Assembly: GCF_003600625.1 (NCBI RefSeq)
Contig: NZ_CP032489.1
Span: forward strand, 3,782,001 to 3,846,000
From: Arachidicoccus soli
GTDB lineage: Bacteria; Bacteroidota; Bacteroidia; Chitinophagales; Chitinophagaceae
DNA length: 64,000 bases
Reading direction: 5' to 3'
Position numbers and translations under genes: made by a program. Of the stretch, positions 9,138-18,289 are shown piece after piece; the first letter of the stretch is position 1; the number at the start of each line of letters is the position of its first letter. The notes under the pieces were generated by a model. It had not been told where the DNA came from. It made no database searches and was given only the letters and a program-made list of their open reading frames with translations.

Positions 9138-11297
9138 CTACTTTTGCCTAAAGAAAGCATTAGGAGCAACAGTCTGCTTATCTATTCCAGGCCCACTCCA
9201 TTCAAAATTAAGATTGGTTTTATCTTCTTTTTTCTTATAATAATATAGTCTGAAAGGATGCAACCCTGCTTTTAATAAAACAGTAGCATGCTTTTGTTCT
9301 CCAGGCTGATAATTAAAATCAGCATCAATCATCTGCATATCGTGAATACGCAAGAAAGCTTTTGCATCGGCATTTAAATAAAAAGTATATTGTCCGTCTT
9401 TTGGAACAAGAATATATCCATTACAATATAGCAAAGCGTCTTCTTCATTTTTTATTAAAGAAATATCGGGTAAAGGGGAATGCCCTTGAGACGAAGCTTT
9501 TAGCGTTGCAACTTGTGGCAACCAAGGATAATTTCCTCTAAAAATTTTCCAGTCTACCCCAGTTTTCACTTCGGCTTCTACCGACGGCACCAAGGTTGTA
9601 TCATAGGGTCTTGGCGCCCATTCTTCGGGGCGACGCACTTGTAATACACGTGCGTGCATATAAGTTTGTAATGCGCCAATATTTTTAATTCCTTCGACAT
9701 TCATTGTCTTCCTTTCTGCAGCAGAAATAGGCGTTTGTGGCTTAAGCGCAAGATTATTGGTTTGCTGAGGGTCTTTCACCACATTATAAATTTCAAAACT
9801 GTCGCTTGCTGCTTTTATATTGTATCGCACACCTACGAAATCCCCCAAACGAAGCATTTGCATTTGGAACATTTTTCTGCCACGATGATTGGGTGCAAAT
9901 TCTTTAAAGCTAGGCGTTCTTCCGGGAAAGAAATATTCATTATAGATTAAACTTTGACGCTGCGTTCCTTTACCCGTAAGTTGTGGCAATAGAGATACAC
10001 CATCTAATCTTTCAGGAGCAGGTAAGCCAGAGGCAGCATCAATAAAAGTAGGTGTCCAATCATATGAAATACTAGGCGTTTTATCCACAGTCCCTGCAGG
10101 TATATGACCCGGCCAAACAGCTATCGTTGGCATGCGCACACCACCTTCCCAATCATCACGCTTGATTCCATCAAATGGACCATAACTTCCAAAAAAAGTA
10201 GGGTGGTTTGCAACGTAACCTTTGGGCAAATAAGACTCTATTGAAGGTCCATTGTCGGAAGTATAAACGATAATAGTATTATCATCAATCTTTAAATCCT
10301 TTAATAACTGCACTAAATCACCCACTGCATAGTCTAACCGGCGGTTGGCAGTAGCGTAACGTTTGTAAGTATCTGGCCAAGGCACTTTCGGTGTTGCCGG
10401 GTTATCATCATCATCATAAGTTGCATTCGCATAATCGGGGTTGACATAAGAATCTGGTGTACCCGAAGCAGTTGTAATCATATTTCCAGGGGTGCCTAAC
10501 CATTGCATCCCTCCATGTAACCCACCACCTGCAGGGTATGCTTGCGTGGGAAGTTCCAATACCGCATGAGGCGTTTCATAAGCTAAATACATAAAAAAGG
10601 GCTGGCTTTTGTCTTTACTTTCTTCATGAGATGTAATCCATTTTTTTGCATACGCTGTCCATAAATCAGCTGTATAACATTTGTCCAGCTCCGGTGTAAT
10701 ATTTTTACCATTATCCCATACCTCTACCTGTTTTTTATTATAATAGAGTCCTTCTTTCGGATAATGTTCATGCCCATCCATATGACGCATATAACCAAAG
10801 AATGAATCAAATCCTCTATTGGTAGGTCGAGCGAACCACTCATCACCATTTTTATCCCAAGGCTTCGCTCCTTGCAACCCCCATTTTCCAATAGCAATAG
10901 TGGTATATCCTAGTGTATGCATTGTAGATGCCATTGTATAATTGCTGTCAATGGCACGGTCAAATTCATTATCTCTCACATTAGAATGACCTTGACTCAC
11001 GCCTAACATAAGAGATGCACGCGAAGGTGCACAAACGGGTGCAGGAGCATATTGCTGCGTAAGCATAGCGCCGCTAGCAGCTAACTTATCCAAAAATGGA
11101 GTGCGCTCATAAGGTTTTCCTTCCTTTGCTCTTTGGTTTTGAAAAAATACACCGAGGTCGCCATAACCCTGATCATCAACAAGGATAAAAATCACATTAG
11201 GCCTTTTTGTTTCTTTTTGAGCGAATGATTTTTGAGAACAAAAACCAAAGAGAATTAAAGAGGCAATCAAGCCCTTAAAGAATTTAAGAAGATTCAT
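9138..11297 (-). CDS. Secreted sulfatase with C-terminal PA14-like domain
   Basis: A 719-residue exported hydrolase (signal peptide 1-26, ending SFAQ). Sulfatase motifs: DDQGYGD at 41-47 (metal ligands), CAPSR at 89-93 whose Cys becomes formylglycine, GKWG at 136-139, and SDNGP at 346-350. After the sulfatase fold, roughly residues 605-719 (GYILVPKDGQYTFYL, then HPFRLYYYKK and FEWSGPGI) look like a PA14-type beta-sandwich, often carbohydrate-binding. It therefore probably removes sulfate esters from a polysaccharide; the glycan is unknown. No formylglycine-generating enzyme is in the window. It follows the putative glycoside hydrolase on the same strand by 67 bp, probably co-transcribed. Confidence 0.9.
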   Translation of the reverse strand: MNLLKFFKGLIASLILFGFCSQKSFAQKETKRPNVIFILVDDQGYGDLGVFFQNQRAKEGKPYERTPFLDKLAASGAMLTQQYAPAPVCAPSRASLMLGVSQGHSNVRDNEFDRAIDSNYTMASTMHTLGYTTIAIGKWGLQGAKPWDKNGDEWFARPTNRGFDSFFGYMRHMDGHEHYPKEGLYYNKKQVEVWDNGKNITPELDKCYTADLWTAYAKKWITSHEESKDKSQPFFMYLAYETPHAVLELPTQAYPAGGGLHGGMQWLGTPGNMITTASGTPDSYVNPDYANATYDDDDNPATPKVPWPDTYKRYATANRRLDYAVGDLVQLLKDLKIDDNTIIVYTSDNGPSIESYLPKGYVANHPTFFGSYGPFDGIKRDDWEGGVRMPTIAVWPGHIPAGTVDKTPSISYDWTPTFIDAASGLPAPERLDGVSLLPQLTGKGTQRQSLIYNEYFFPGRTPSFKEFAPNHRGRKMFQMQMLRLGDFVGVRYNIKAASDSFEIYNVVKDPQQTNNLALKPQTPISAAERKTMNVEGIKNIGALQTYMHARVLQVRRPEEWAPRPYDTTLVPSVEAEVKTGVDWKIFRGNYPWLPQVATLKASSQGHSPLPDISLIKNEEDALLYCNGYILVPKDGQYTFYLNADAKAFLRIHDMQMIDADFNYQPGEQKHATVLLKAGLHPFRLYYYKKKEDKTNLNFEWSGPGIDKQTVAPNAFFRQK

Positions 11298-11364
11298 TTA
11301 TTATGTTTATCTGATTTATAATGAATAGTATTTTCAATTTCAATTTCAAGTGAATTAAAAATTA

Positions 11365-14352
11365 TTATTTTATCTCCAACAGCCATCCCTTATTAGGTTC
11401 AACAGGAATCGTCTCGTCAATTTTAAAACTGCGTGCCGGTTGAAATTTATCTATGGCAGGCGCTACAATGGTTGCGGTGGATGGATTTATTCCCAACGCT
11501 TTCCAATCTATCTTTAAATGAATATTTACTTCATTTTTTGCCCAACTTGCTAGTGATACCAATACCGATTTATCTTTTTTATAAATTGTAACCGGTACAT
11601 TTTCATTATCTGATTTTATGGGATTATTATCAGACCAATAACCAATCATTTCTGCATCTTTAATTCCAAATGCATCCCATTCTTTCCATAAAGGTCTTGG
11701 GTCAGCAGTTTCAGACCACTTCAAACGATCAGTCATTCCATACACCATACCACGCCATGGGTTACCATCGTGCTCCAGCATTTCGCCCATTAAACCAAAA
11801 GGAATGCCTGACATTTCAGTTAAATAGTAATCTTTGGAAGTATTTTCGTAGTCAAATTTTTCGCCAAACCACAAACGATTGATATAAGGAAATAATTCCA
11901 TATACAGCATAGCGCTATTAATATACCCATCAGCTTTGTCGTATTGACTTGCAGAATGTAAGTCTATCAAGCCAGCGTGACCATCTTGGGTTAATGCACG
12001 CTTAATGCGTTTCATAATATCGCGATCAAAAGCGACATCATCTAAATACACACCATCAATTCCGATATTTTTTGTTAGCCACCCCATACCTTCTACATAA
12101 TAATTATGCCAACGGCTCATATCGCCATTAATGATAGCCGCATCTTTTACTTCTGGCGTAAACCAACCACTGATATAAGTCGGATCCAGATGCTCATGTA
12201 ACCAAGAATAACCCCCTCCTTTTCCTTTTGAGTAAATTTCGTTACCCAAACTAAACAAAGCAGGTAGTTCATATGCACGATTTGAAAGTTCACGTACCGT
12301 ATTATAAATTTTCACTTTAATTCCATCCCGATGCGCACTATCTATATACGCTTTCATTTCCTTCGTTTGAATGAAGGGGTAATTGATATAGGCGTTTATA
12401 GGGGTTCCCTGATGTATGTTAATCACTGAAACACCCCAAGATTTAGCCGTATCAGGGTTTATATATTTATGTAAATATCGGTTGGCGAAATGATCCTTGG
12501 TATCCAATGCATGGAAAGGCGTTATCAACAAACGAAAATTGTAAAACAAAGTGTCGCCCTTTTTCATACTGCGTGGCCCGGTATAATTATTTGCCAGAAC
12601 AGATGACCCTTTTAAAAAGATATCTATGCCTCCTTTATGCTCATTTCCCCAAGAAGTTGGCAATACCAAAGGTTTTTGTAAGTAAAAATTAGTATTCAAC
12701 GGACGCGTATAATGCTGGTCGCGCAGCGAATATTGCAGACCTCCATTCACATCCCCGACCCATGCGCCATCCTGGTTTTTATTAGCGACATCCCACTTCC
12801 AAATCACACTATCAGGGCGCTGTTGGCCAACATTTCCTAAACCCATTGTGTATTTTGCGATAGCAGGTTCAAAGGGAATATGCATTTCCACATCCTTTAA
12901 ATCTACATTCTGCAATGCAACCACCCGGACCGTATAGTTTACAAATCCGTCAAACTCTAAAGACCCGACAACATTCATATCAATTTCAGGCGAAATATTA
13001 TCTACCTGCCAAGCAATAGTGCCAGGGGTTTGTTCAGTATAATTTATAGGAGAGCTGGTGAAAGCAATATTCTTTCCGTCCGTTTTGATAAAATGAAAAT
13101 GAATAGGCTCTTCTAAAATATTCTTTGGCTTATCGCCAATGCCAGTCATTGCTTGGGTAAAAAAACTTTGTATTTGCGCAGGAAATCCTGTTTTTGCAAT
13201 TGTAAATTTCCGGCCCAATAAAGATATTTCATCCCCATTCTTTTCCAAAGGAATATACGGCTTGATGACGGTATTCTTTTCGTAAATTCTAGAATTCAAC
13301 CAGGTCAAGCGCGTTTGTTTCCAAGGCTCATTTACACCATGATTAATAGCGACTTTATTCGCGACTTTTAAAGAAATTTTAATCGTTGTTGCAGGTGCAT
13401 TATCTACTGTAATAATTGCCGTTCCTGTATATTGACCTGCTTTTGTTTCATTGGGAATATCAATTGTGCACCATAAAGCCTGCACTGTTCTCTGCGGTAC
13501 ATTTACCCTAAATGTTTCGGGAACGCCTACCCAGTTTACGCCTTTATTGTTGATGCATTCCATTAGATTTTTACTGATGACTGCCCCATTTTTAGTTCTT
13601 AAATCAGAAAAAGATACTCTTACATTTTTCAAATCTTCTATTAAAGGATAAATGCCTAACTGATAAGCAAAGTTTTCACCGCGTAAGGTCTCATCTGAGA
13701 ACGTATTTTTTGCGCCATTAGGAATCCATCTCTCTGGCAGATCTTTTGTCATTCTTATTGGATGCATTCTGTCTTCAGGAAAAACTAAGTAATCCTTTCC
13801 GGTATTCTTCGCAATCAATGCATTCGTTTCTTTTTCTGTAGCAATTACCTCCATTGGATAAAAACTATTGAAAGCATCAACAGATTGCAACTCTGTAGCT
13901 ATAGCATTAATAGCAGCATGATTTATTTTAGACAGCCATTTTTCGCTTGGGTTTTCGCTCGGTTTTTTATAAAAAGTTTGTGGATAAAAAGTACCTTTTA
14001 AATGGTAGCTCATGTAATAAACATAATATTTACTGGGGCCAGAAGTAGGCTGAAAATAAATAATTCCTTTTTCCCGGGAAATATTCTCGGCTTTTACATT
14101 TTTTACAAGCCTATTAGTTTGCCCATCTACAACCACAATATTTTTTTCTTGTGGGTTTTCATCTCTTCTCCGCCAAGGGATTATTACTTTAGCAACATCG
14201 CCTTTTGTTTTTACTAAAACCAGCACACGATGATTGCCCAGACTATCAGGATTCCAACCATCTTGAGCATTCGTAAACCTTAATGGTTGTGTTTGTGCGA
14301 ATGCACAAATAGAGAAAAGGCTAAACAAGCCTGCCATCCAAAACTTTTGCAT
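11365..14352 (-). CDS. Secreted putative glycoside hydrolase (DUF6067-like)
   Basis: A 995-residue exported protein (signal peptide ending CAFAQTQ). The N-terminal half is beta-rich, with AGQYTGTAIITVDN as in the beta-sandwich modules of GH123/DUF4091-type proteins. The C-terminal half reads like a TIM barrel: INIHQGTPIN, a GMGWLTKNIGIDGVYLDDVAFD strand with two adjacent Asp, then GLIDLHSA and YLTEMSGIPFG. I place it with DUF6067 'glycoside hydrolase domain' proteins by recall; the catalytic residues and substrate are not established. Neighbouring sulfatase suggests a sulfated or amino-sugar glycan. A LacI-type palindrome lies 57 bp upstream of the start. Confidence 0.65.
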   Translation of the reverse strand: MQKFWMAGLFSLFSICAFAQTQPLRFTNAQDGWNPDSLGNHRVLVLVKTKGDVAKVIIPWRRRDENPQEKNIVVVDGQTNRLVKNVKAENISREKGIIYFQPTSGPSKYYVYYMSYHLKGTFYPQTFYKKPSENPSEKWLSKINHAAINAIATELQSVDAFNSFYPMEVIATEKETNALIAKNTGKDYLVFPEDRMHPIRMTKDLPERWIPNGAKNTFSDETLRGENFAYQLGIYPLIEDLKNVRVSFSDLRTKNGAVISKNLMECINNKGVNWVGVPETFRVNVPQRTVQALWCTIDIPNETKAGQYTGTAIITVDNAPATTIKISLKVANKVAINHGVNEPWKQTRLTWLNSRIYEKNTVIKPYIPLEKNGDEISLLGRKFTIAKTGFPAQIQSFFTQAMTGIGDKPKNILEEPIHFHFIKTDGKNIAFTSSPINYTEQTPGTIAWQVDNISPEIDMNVVGSLEFDGFVNYTVRVVALQNVDLKDVEMHIPFEPAIAKYTMGLGNVGQQRPDSVIWKWDVANKNQDGAWVGDVNGGLQYSLRDQHYTRPLNTNFYLQKPLVLPTSWGNEHKGGIDIFLKGSSVLANNYTGPRSMKKGDTLFYNFRLLITPFHALDTKDHFANRYLHKYINPDTAKSWGVSVINIHQGTPINAYINYPFIQTKEMKAYIDSAHRDGIKVKIYNTVRELSNRAYELPALFSLGNEIYSKGKGGGYSWLHEHLDPTYISGWFTPEVKDAAIINGDMSRWHNYYVEGMGWLTKNIGIDGVYLDDVAFDRDIMKRIKRALTQDGHAGLIDLHSASQYDKADGYINSAMLYMELFPYINRLWFGEKFDYENTSKDYYLTEMSGIPFGLMGEMLEHDGNPWRGMVYGMTDRLKWSETADPRPLWKEWDAFGIKDAEMIGYWSDNNPIKSDNENVPVTIYKKDKSVLVSLASWAKNEVNIHLKIDWKALGINPSTATIVAPAIDKFQPARSFKIDETIPVEPNKGWLLEIK

Positions 14353-14408
14353 AAAAAAATATAATTTTGAGAAGGGGGAAGATAAGTCATTTCTGCTTTT
14401 TTCGGGAC

Positions 14409-14422
14409 TGCAAACGTTTGCA
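14409..14422. promoter_or_regulatory. LacI-family-type operator palindrome
   Basis: TGCAAACGTTTGCA is a perfect 14-nt palindrome with a central CG, the form typical of LacI/PurR/CcpA-family operators. A half-site ATGCAAAC follows at 14433-14440. It lies upstream of the minus-strand glycoside hydrolase-sulfatase pair and 130 bp from asnS on the other strand. No LacI-type regulator is encoded in the window. Confidence 0.6.
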
Positions 14423-14523
14423 TTATAAATATAAATGCAAACTGAGTAAGGCTTTACTTAGAGTACGTATTAGAGATACTTTAAAACTTCTCTATAATCA
14501 AGCACCTCTTAAGACAATTAATT

Positions 14524-14531
14524 TATATTTG
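14524..14531 (+). promoter_or_regulatory. Putative -7 element of the asnS promoter
   Basis: TATATTTG fits TAnnTTTG and lies 20 nt before the asnS start. No clear -33 TTG is seen at the expected distance. Confidence 0.45.
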
Positions 14532-14551
14532 CAACCTAATTATTAAAATAA

Positions 14552-15988
14552 ATGTTTAACAAAAGAACGAAAATCAAAGACTTGCTTTCGGGTGAGCAAG
14601 TTGGGCAAGAAGTAATAGTAATGGGTTGGGTGCGTAGTTTCCGCAACAATCAGTTTGTGGCCATAAATGATGGAAGTACTAATAATAATATTCAAATTGT
14701 AATAGAACTTGGATTGATAGATGAGGTTACGGCAAAACGTATCACCACTGGCGCTTCTTTAAAAGTATCGGGGACTTTGATTGAATCTTTGGGCAAAGGT
14801 CAAAAGGTAGAAATCAAAGCGACTTCATTAGAAATATTAGGTGATAGCGATGCAGAAAAATATCCTTTGCAACCCAAGAAACATAGCTTAGAATTTTTAC
14901 GGGAAAAAGCACATTTGCGCTTTCGTACCAATACTTTTGGAGCAGTATTTCGCGTGCGCCATGCATTGGCATTTGCCATTCATCAGTTTTTCAACGAACG
15001 TGGTTTCGTCTATTTGCACACGCCTATACTTACTGCCAGTGATGCAGAAGGCGCCGGCGAGATGTTTCAGGTAACAACTTTACCTTTAAATAATTTACCC
15101 AAAAAAGAGAATAATGAAATAGATTTTTCGCAGGATTTTTTCGGTAAAGCCACTAACCTTACGGTCTCAGGACAGTTGGAAGGCGAGCTGGGCGCAATGG
15201 CCTTTAGCGATATTTATACTTTCGGCCCTACATTTCGTGCGGAGAATTCCAATACTACGAGACATCTTGCAGAGTTTTGGATGATAGAACCGGAAATGGC
15301 TTTTTATGATTTGGAAGACAATAGAATATTAGCTGAAGAGTTTATCAAATATTTGATTGGCTATGCAATGAAACACAATCGTGAAGATTTGGAATTCCTA
15401 GATACTCGATTAAAGGAAGAAGAAAAATCTTTACCTCAGGAAAAACGCAGTGAATTAGGTTTGATAGAAAAATTAGAATTTGTTCTGAATAACAATTTTG
15501 AACATATCTCTTATTCCGAAGCCATAGACATTTTATTAGCATCTCCTGCATATAAAAAGAAAAAATTTAAGTACGAAATAAAATGGGGCATCGATCTACA
15601 AAGTGAACATGAACGTTATTTAGTAGAAAAGCATTTCAAAAAACCAGTAATCGTTACTGATTACCCCAAAGATATCAAAGCATTTTATATGCGTCAAAAC
15701 GATGATGGAAAAACCGTTGCGGCAATGGATATTTTGGCGCCCGGCATCGGTGAGATTGTAGGCGGTTCACAGAGAGAGGAGCGCCTGGATAAACTAGAAA
15801 AACGCATGAAAGAAATGGATATCCCTGCTGATGAAATGAGCTGGTATTTAGATACCCGCCGCTTTGGAAGCGTGCCGCACGCGGGTTTTGGGCTTGGTTT
15901 TGAGCGTATGGTTTTATTTGTAACCGGTATGACGAACATTCGCGACGTGATTCCTTTTGCTAGAACACCAAAGAATTGTGAATTCTAA
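14552..15988 (+). CDS. asnS: Asparaginyl-tRNA synthetase
   Basis: A 478-residue class IIb synthetase that charges tRNA-Asn. N-terminal OB-fold anticodon-binding domain (about 15-105, [20 protein letters not shown]), catalytic domain with motif 2 around [21 protein letters not shown] (TFRAENS, about 232) and motif 3 GFGLGFERM near the C-terminus; GGSQREER also fits the AsnRS family. Length is usual. The ATG at 14552 follows the -7 element by 20 nt, leaving a very short leader. Transcribed alone; a hairpin follows. Confidence 0.97.
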   Translation: MFNKRTKIKDLLSGEQVGQEVIVMGWVRSFRNNQFVAINDGSTNNNIQIVIELGLIDEVTAKRITTGASLKVSGTLIESLGKGQKVEIKATSLEILGDSDAEKYPLQPKKHSLEFLREKAHLRFRTNTFGAVFRVRHALAFAIHQFFNERGFVYLHTPILTASDAEGAGEMFQVTTLPLNNLPKKENNEIDFSQDFFGKATNLTVSGQLEGELGAMAFSDIYTFGPTFRAENSNTTRHLAEFWMIEPEMAFYDLEDNRILAEEFIKYLIGYAMKHNREDLEFLDTRLKEEEKSLPQEKRSELGLIEKLEFVLNNNFEHISYSEAIDILLASPAYKKKKFKYEIKWGIDLQSEHERYLVEKHFKKPVIVTDYPKDIKAFYMRQNDDGKTVAAMDILAPGIGEIVGGSQREERLDKLEKRMKEMDIPADEMSWYLDTRRFGSVPHAGFGLGFERMVLFVTGMTNIRDVIPFARTPKNCEF

Positions 15989-16003
15989 ATAATGCATAAT
16001 TAT

Positions 16004-16050
16004 AAATGTAAAACGCGCAATGATGAGAAATTGTTAAGCGTTTTACATTT
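16004..16050. terminator. Bidirectional terminator between asnS and the exported operon
   Basis: Inverted repeat AAATGTAAAACGC (16004-16016) / GCGTTTTACATTT (16038-16050), 13 bp, between two converging genes. A and T runs at the arms can serve both strands. Confidence 0.7.
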
Positions 16051-16086
16051 AATTACTTTTCAAAGATATTGTGCAAAAATTATCCT

Positions 16087-16803
16087 CTAATAATTTTTGT
16101 AAACATTACCAAATGGCAAGCCCACTCTTATTGCAGGTCCACTCGCTTTAAGCTGATTATTCATATCACTCTTTAAATAGGCTCCCTGAAATGTCTCTTG
16201 CCAAGACAAATCAAGCAGTACGGTTTCAAAATTAAACTCAAGTCCACCCAAGCCCGAAACGCCTCCATGTAAAGTGCCGATAAGTGCTTTGTTTGAAAAA
16301 CTACTACCATAGGAAGAGCTTTGGCTATATACATAATCATACTGTGGCCCTGCATACAGAAAAATGGAAAACTTGTTTCTTTTATGGTATTGGGGAAAAT
16401 AACCGGAATTGTAATCACCGGACATCGTATAAAATCCTTCAATGCCATACAGTCTTATCTTTAGCAATAAGGGAATCGTAAAATAATTGGCATAATAAGT
16501 ATTTGATTTATTGGGGTCTTTATAACCTACCGTTTGAAAATTAAATTTCACTTTTATGCCCCAAGTAGGTAGGTCTCTCGTCGATGTTTCTTTTACTCTT
16601 AAAAAATTGAAGAAAAGACTTCCCATAATTCCTGGAGAAGGGCTACTGCCTGCTGGCAGAGAACTAGGCACTTGATTAAAATGAAGCAGGCTTCCTCCGG
16701 CATCAATACCAGTGTGAATATTCCAATAGCCATATTGTTGTGCTACAGCTAATTGAGCATGGCAGCAAAATAAAGCTGTTAGTAAAGTAATAATCTTTTT
16801 CAT
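16087..16803 (-). CDS. Putative outer-membrane beta-barrel protein (PorT/OMP_b-brl_2-like)
   Basis: A 238-residue exported protein with signal peptide MKKIITLLTALFCC...AVAQQ. I chose the start at 16803 over the in-frame ATG at 16830, since the former gives a normal signal peptide. The rest alternates polar and aromatic residues as in small barrels; TIPLLLKIRL is close to the YLEIPLLLK signature of PF13568-type barrels, and FLYAGPQYDYVY and GLGGLEFNF are similar hairpin strands. Last gene of a four-gene operon of exported proteins, 39 bp after its upstream neighbour. Specific role unknown. Confidence 0.65.
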   Translation of the reverse strand: MKKIITLLTALFCCHAQLAVAQQYGYWNIHTGIDAGGSLLHFNQVPSSLPAGSSPSPGIMGSLFFNFLRVKETSTRDLPTWGIKVKFNFQTVGYKDPNKSNTYYANYFTIPLLLKIRLYGIEGFYTMSGDYNSGYFPQYHKRNKFSIFLYAGPQYDYVYSQSSSYGSSFSNKALIGTLHGGVSGLGGLEFNFETVLLDLSWQETFQGAYLKSDMNNQLKASGPAIRVGLPFGNVYKNY

Positions 16804-16842
16804 ATACAATTTAATTTTGTTTTTAATCAAATGAATATCATT

Positions 16843-17394
16843 TTAGTTACCACCCCAACTACCAGTACTATTAATCTGCTTTAATTGCTCAAAAGCTTCA
16901 GAGCTAAATTGGTGATTTTGATTTTGTCCACTTAGTGCTGCCCTTTGAGCAGCTGCCTCCGCCCGTTGTGCTCTTTTCAATCTTATATAATTCTTCCTTC
17001 TCTGATCGATAAGTGCCATAGCTTTTTTATTGCATTCATTTATTAACTGCAATCGTGAGTCGTTTGTTTCTTTGTTGTCATTGGGTCGATTAACATCTGC
17101 ATGTTTTCTTGATTGCTTTTCCTCTTTTGGTAAATCTTTTGGCTTTTCTGGCGTACCCTGCAAATTGTGATTTACAGCATCCAAGGCATAATGTGATACT
17201 AATGCATATGCCCTTGCATTATTCGAAGTCATTTGACTTGGATCAAAGATTAAGGTAGCATGCAAATCTGGGCTGTAAACTGATATTTGCTGTGCATGAA
17301 GTAGTAAAGGTGTATTTAAAAAAAGTATAAAAACAATAAAGGGCCAAGCTGCATTTGGCTTTGAAGAATCTGCATCCGATGAGTGATTTTTCAT
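16843..17394 (-). CDS. Unrecognised small exported protein, basic C-terminal half
   Basis: 183 residues. A hydrophobic segment (about 17-34) ending LLHAQQ looks like a signal peptide preceded by an unusually long polar N-terminus. Residues 36-75 are beta-like (YSPDLHATLIFDPSQM), then a charged Lys/Glu stretch (80-110) and a long predicted helix rich in Arg and Ala (about 115-155, RRKNYIRLKRAQRAEAAAQR). No family recognised. Third gene of the exported operon: 15 bp after the trypsin-like gene and 39 bp before the barrel gene. A periplasmic linker or partner of those proteins is conceivable but not shown. Confidence 0.6.
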   Translation of the reverse strand: MKNHSSDADSSKPNAAWPFIVFILFLNTPLLLHAQQISVYSPDLHATLIFDPSQMTSNNARAYALVSHYALDAVNHNLQGTPEKPKDLPKEEKQSRKHADVNRPNDNKETNDSRLQLINECNKKAMALIDQRRKNYIRLKRAQRAEAAAQRAALSGQNQNHQFSSEAFEQLKQINSTGSWGGN

Positions 17395-17409
17395 AACATC
17401 AAGTTTAAA

Positions 17410-18270
17410 CTAATAGTGAATGGAAATGAGTGAAAAGGATGAAATATTGTCCAATGATTTCTTATTTGAATTAGTATAGATACCTAAAATATTGCCTTTA
17501 GGGTCAAAGAATGGAGTGCCTTCGGGCAAAGCTTTTTTCGTAGCTTCGAATTGAATAATATGATTTGTGTTATTTACAACAGTTACTGATTTTTCCACAG
17601 GCAAAGCCTCCCCTGATGAAGAGAAGCTATATGTATAAATCTCAGCATGAGGAAGGATGCTTATACTGCTATTCTGACTCAAGTCGGGAATTGTTTTTAT
17701 CAATTCACTATCGCTTATGTCTTTTGAAAAGCGTTTTAATACCACCCAACCTACCCCCAACTTTGAAATATTCTTTCTTAAAACTATAATACCCGTATCT
17801 GAAGTTTCCTTGTTTTTTAGTTGTATTGACTCACTCATGCCTCCTACTGTAATTGCTTCCTTCGGTACTCCGAGCTGCTCACTAAAAGCTGTTTTTAAAG
17901 TTGCTTGATCGTATTCATTATTCCAAGGCTCAACAGCATAATCGCTGGTAATGCAATGCCCCTGCTTGTCAACTATAAAAGCCGTAGCATTAATAACATT
18001 AACATTACTATCGGGCTTCCATGCTGAATAGTGAGCCACACCATCTTTTACTAAGGCAATAGACATTTCCTTGCCATAAATATCTACCGAAACTAAATAA
18101 ACAAATTTATGCGTAAGCTCATACAAATTATGTTCGATAGAACTCTTCACAACCTCATTGAGCATTTGATTATTAGAGGTATTTGTTTGCTGACAAAATA
18201 CGCTCGAACTTGTTTGACTTAAGAGAAAGAATAAGCAAGCAAAAAATATATGGCGTTTATTAATTTTCAT
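17410..18270 (-). CDS. Exported trypsin-like (S1C/HtrA fold) protein lacking the catalytic residues
   Basis: 286 residues with a signal peptide ending VFCQQ (27-28). The layout follows a trypsin-like/HtrA protease domain: ATAFIVDKQGHCITSDYAV (95-113) corresponds to the GxGFIVDxxGxILTNxHVV strand, GVGWVVLKR (172-180) to DxAVLK, and EGTPFFDPKGNILGI (250-264) to GNSGGPLFDxxGxVIGI. At the His position there is Tyr111, at the Ser position Glu250 or a neighbour, and the Asp position reads Gly. So the fold seems kept but the triad lost, suggesting a binding or scaffolding role. Alignment is by eye. Second gene of the exported operon. Confidence 0.55.
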   Translation of the reverse strand: MKINKRHIFFACLFFLLSQTSSSVFCQQTNTSNNQMLNEVVKSSIEHNLYELTHKFVYLVSVDIYGKEMSIALVKDGVAHYSAWKPDSNVNVINATAFIVDKQGHCITSDYAVEPWNNEYDQATLKTAFSEQLGVPKEAITVGGMSESIQLKNKETSDTGIIVLRKNISKLGVGWVVLKRFSKDISDSELIKTIPDLSQNSSISILPHAEIYTYSFSSSGEALPVEKSVTVVNNTNHIIQFEATKKALPEGTPFFDPKGNILGIYTNSNKKSLDNISSFSLISIHY

Positions 18271-18289
18271 TTTTCATTTTTAAAAAATA

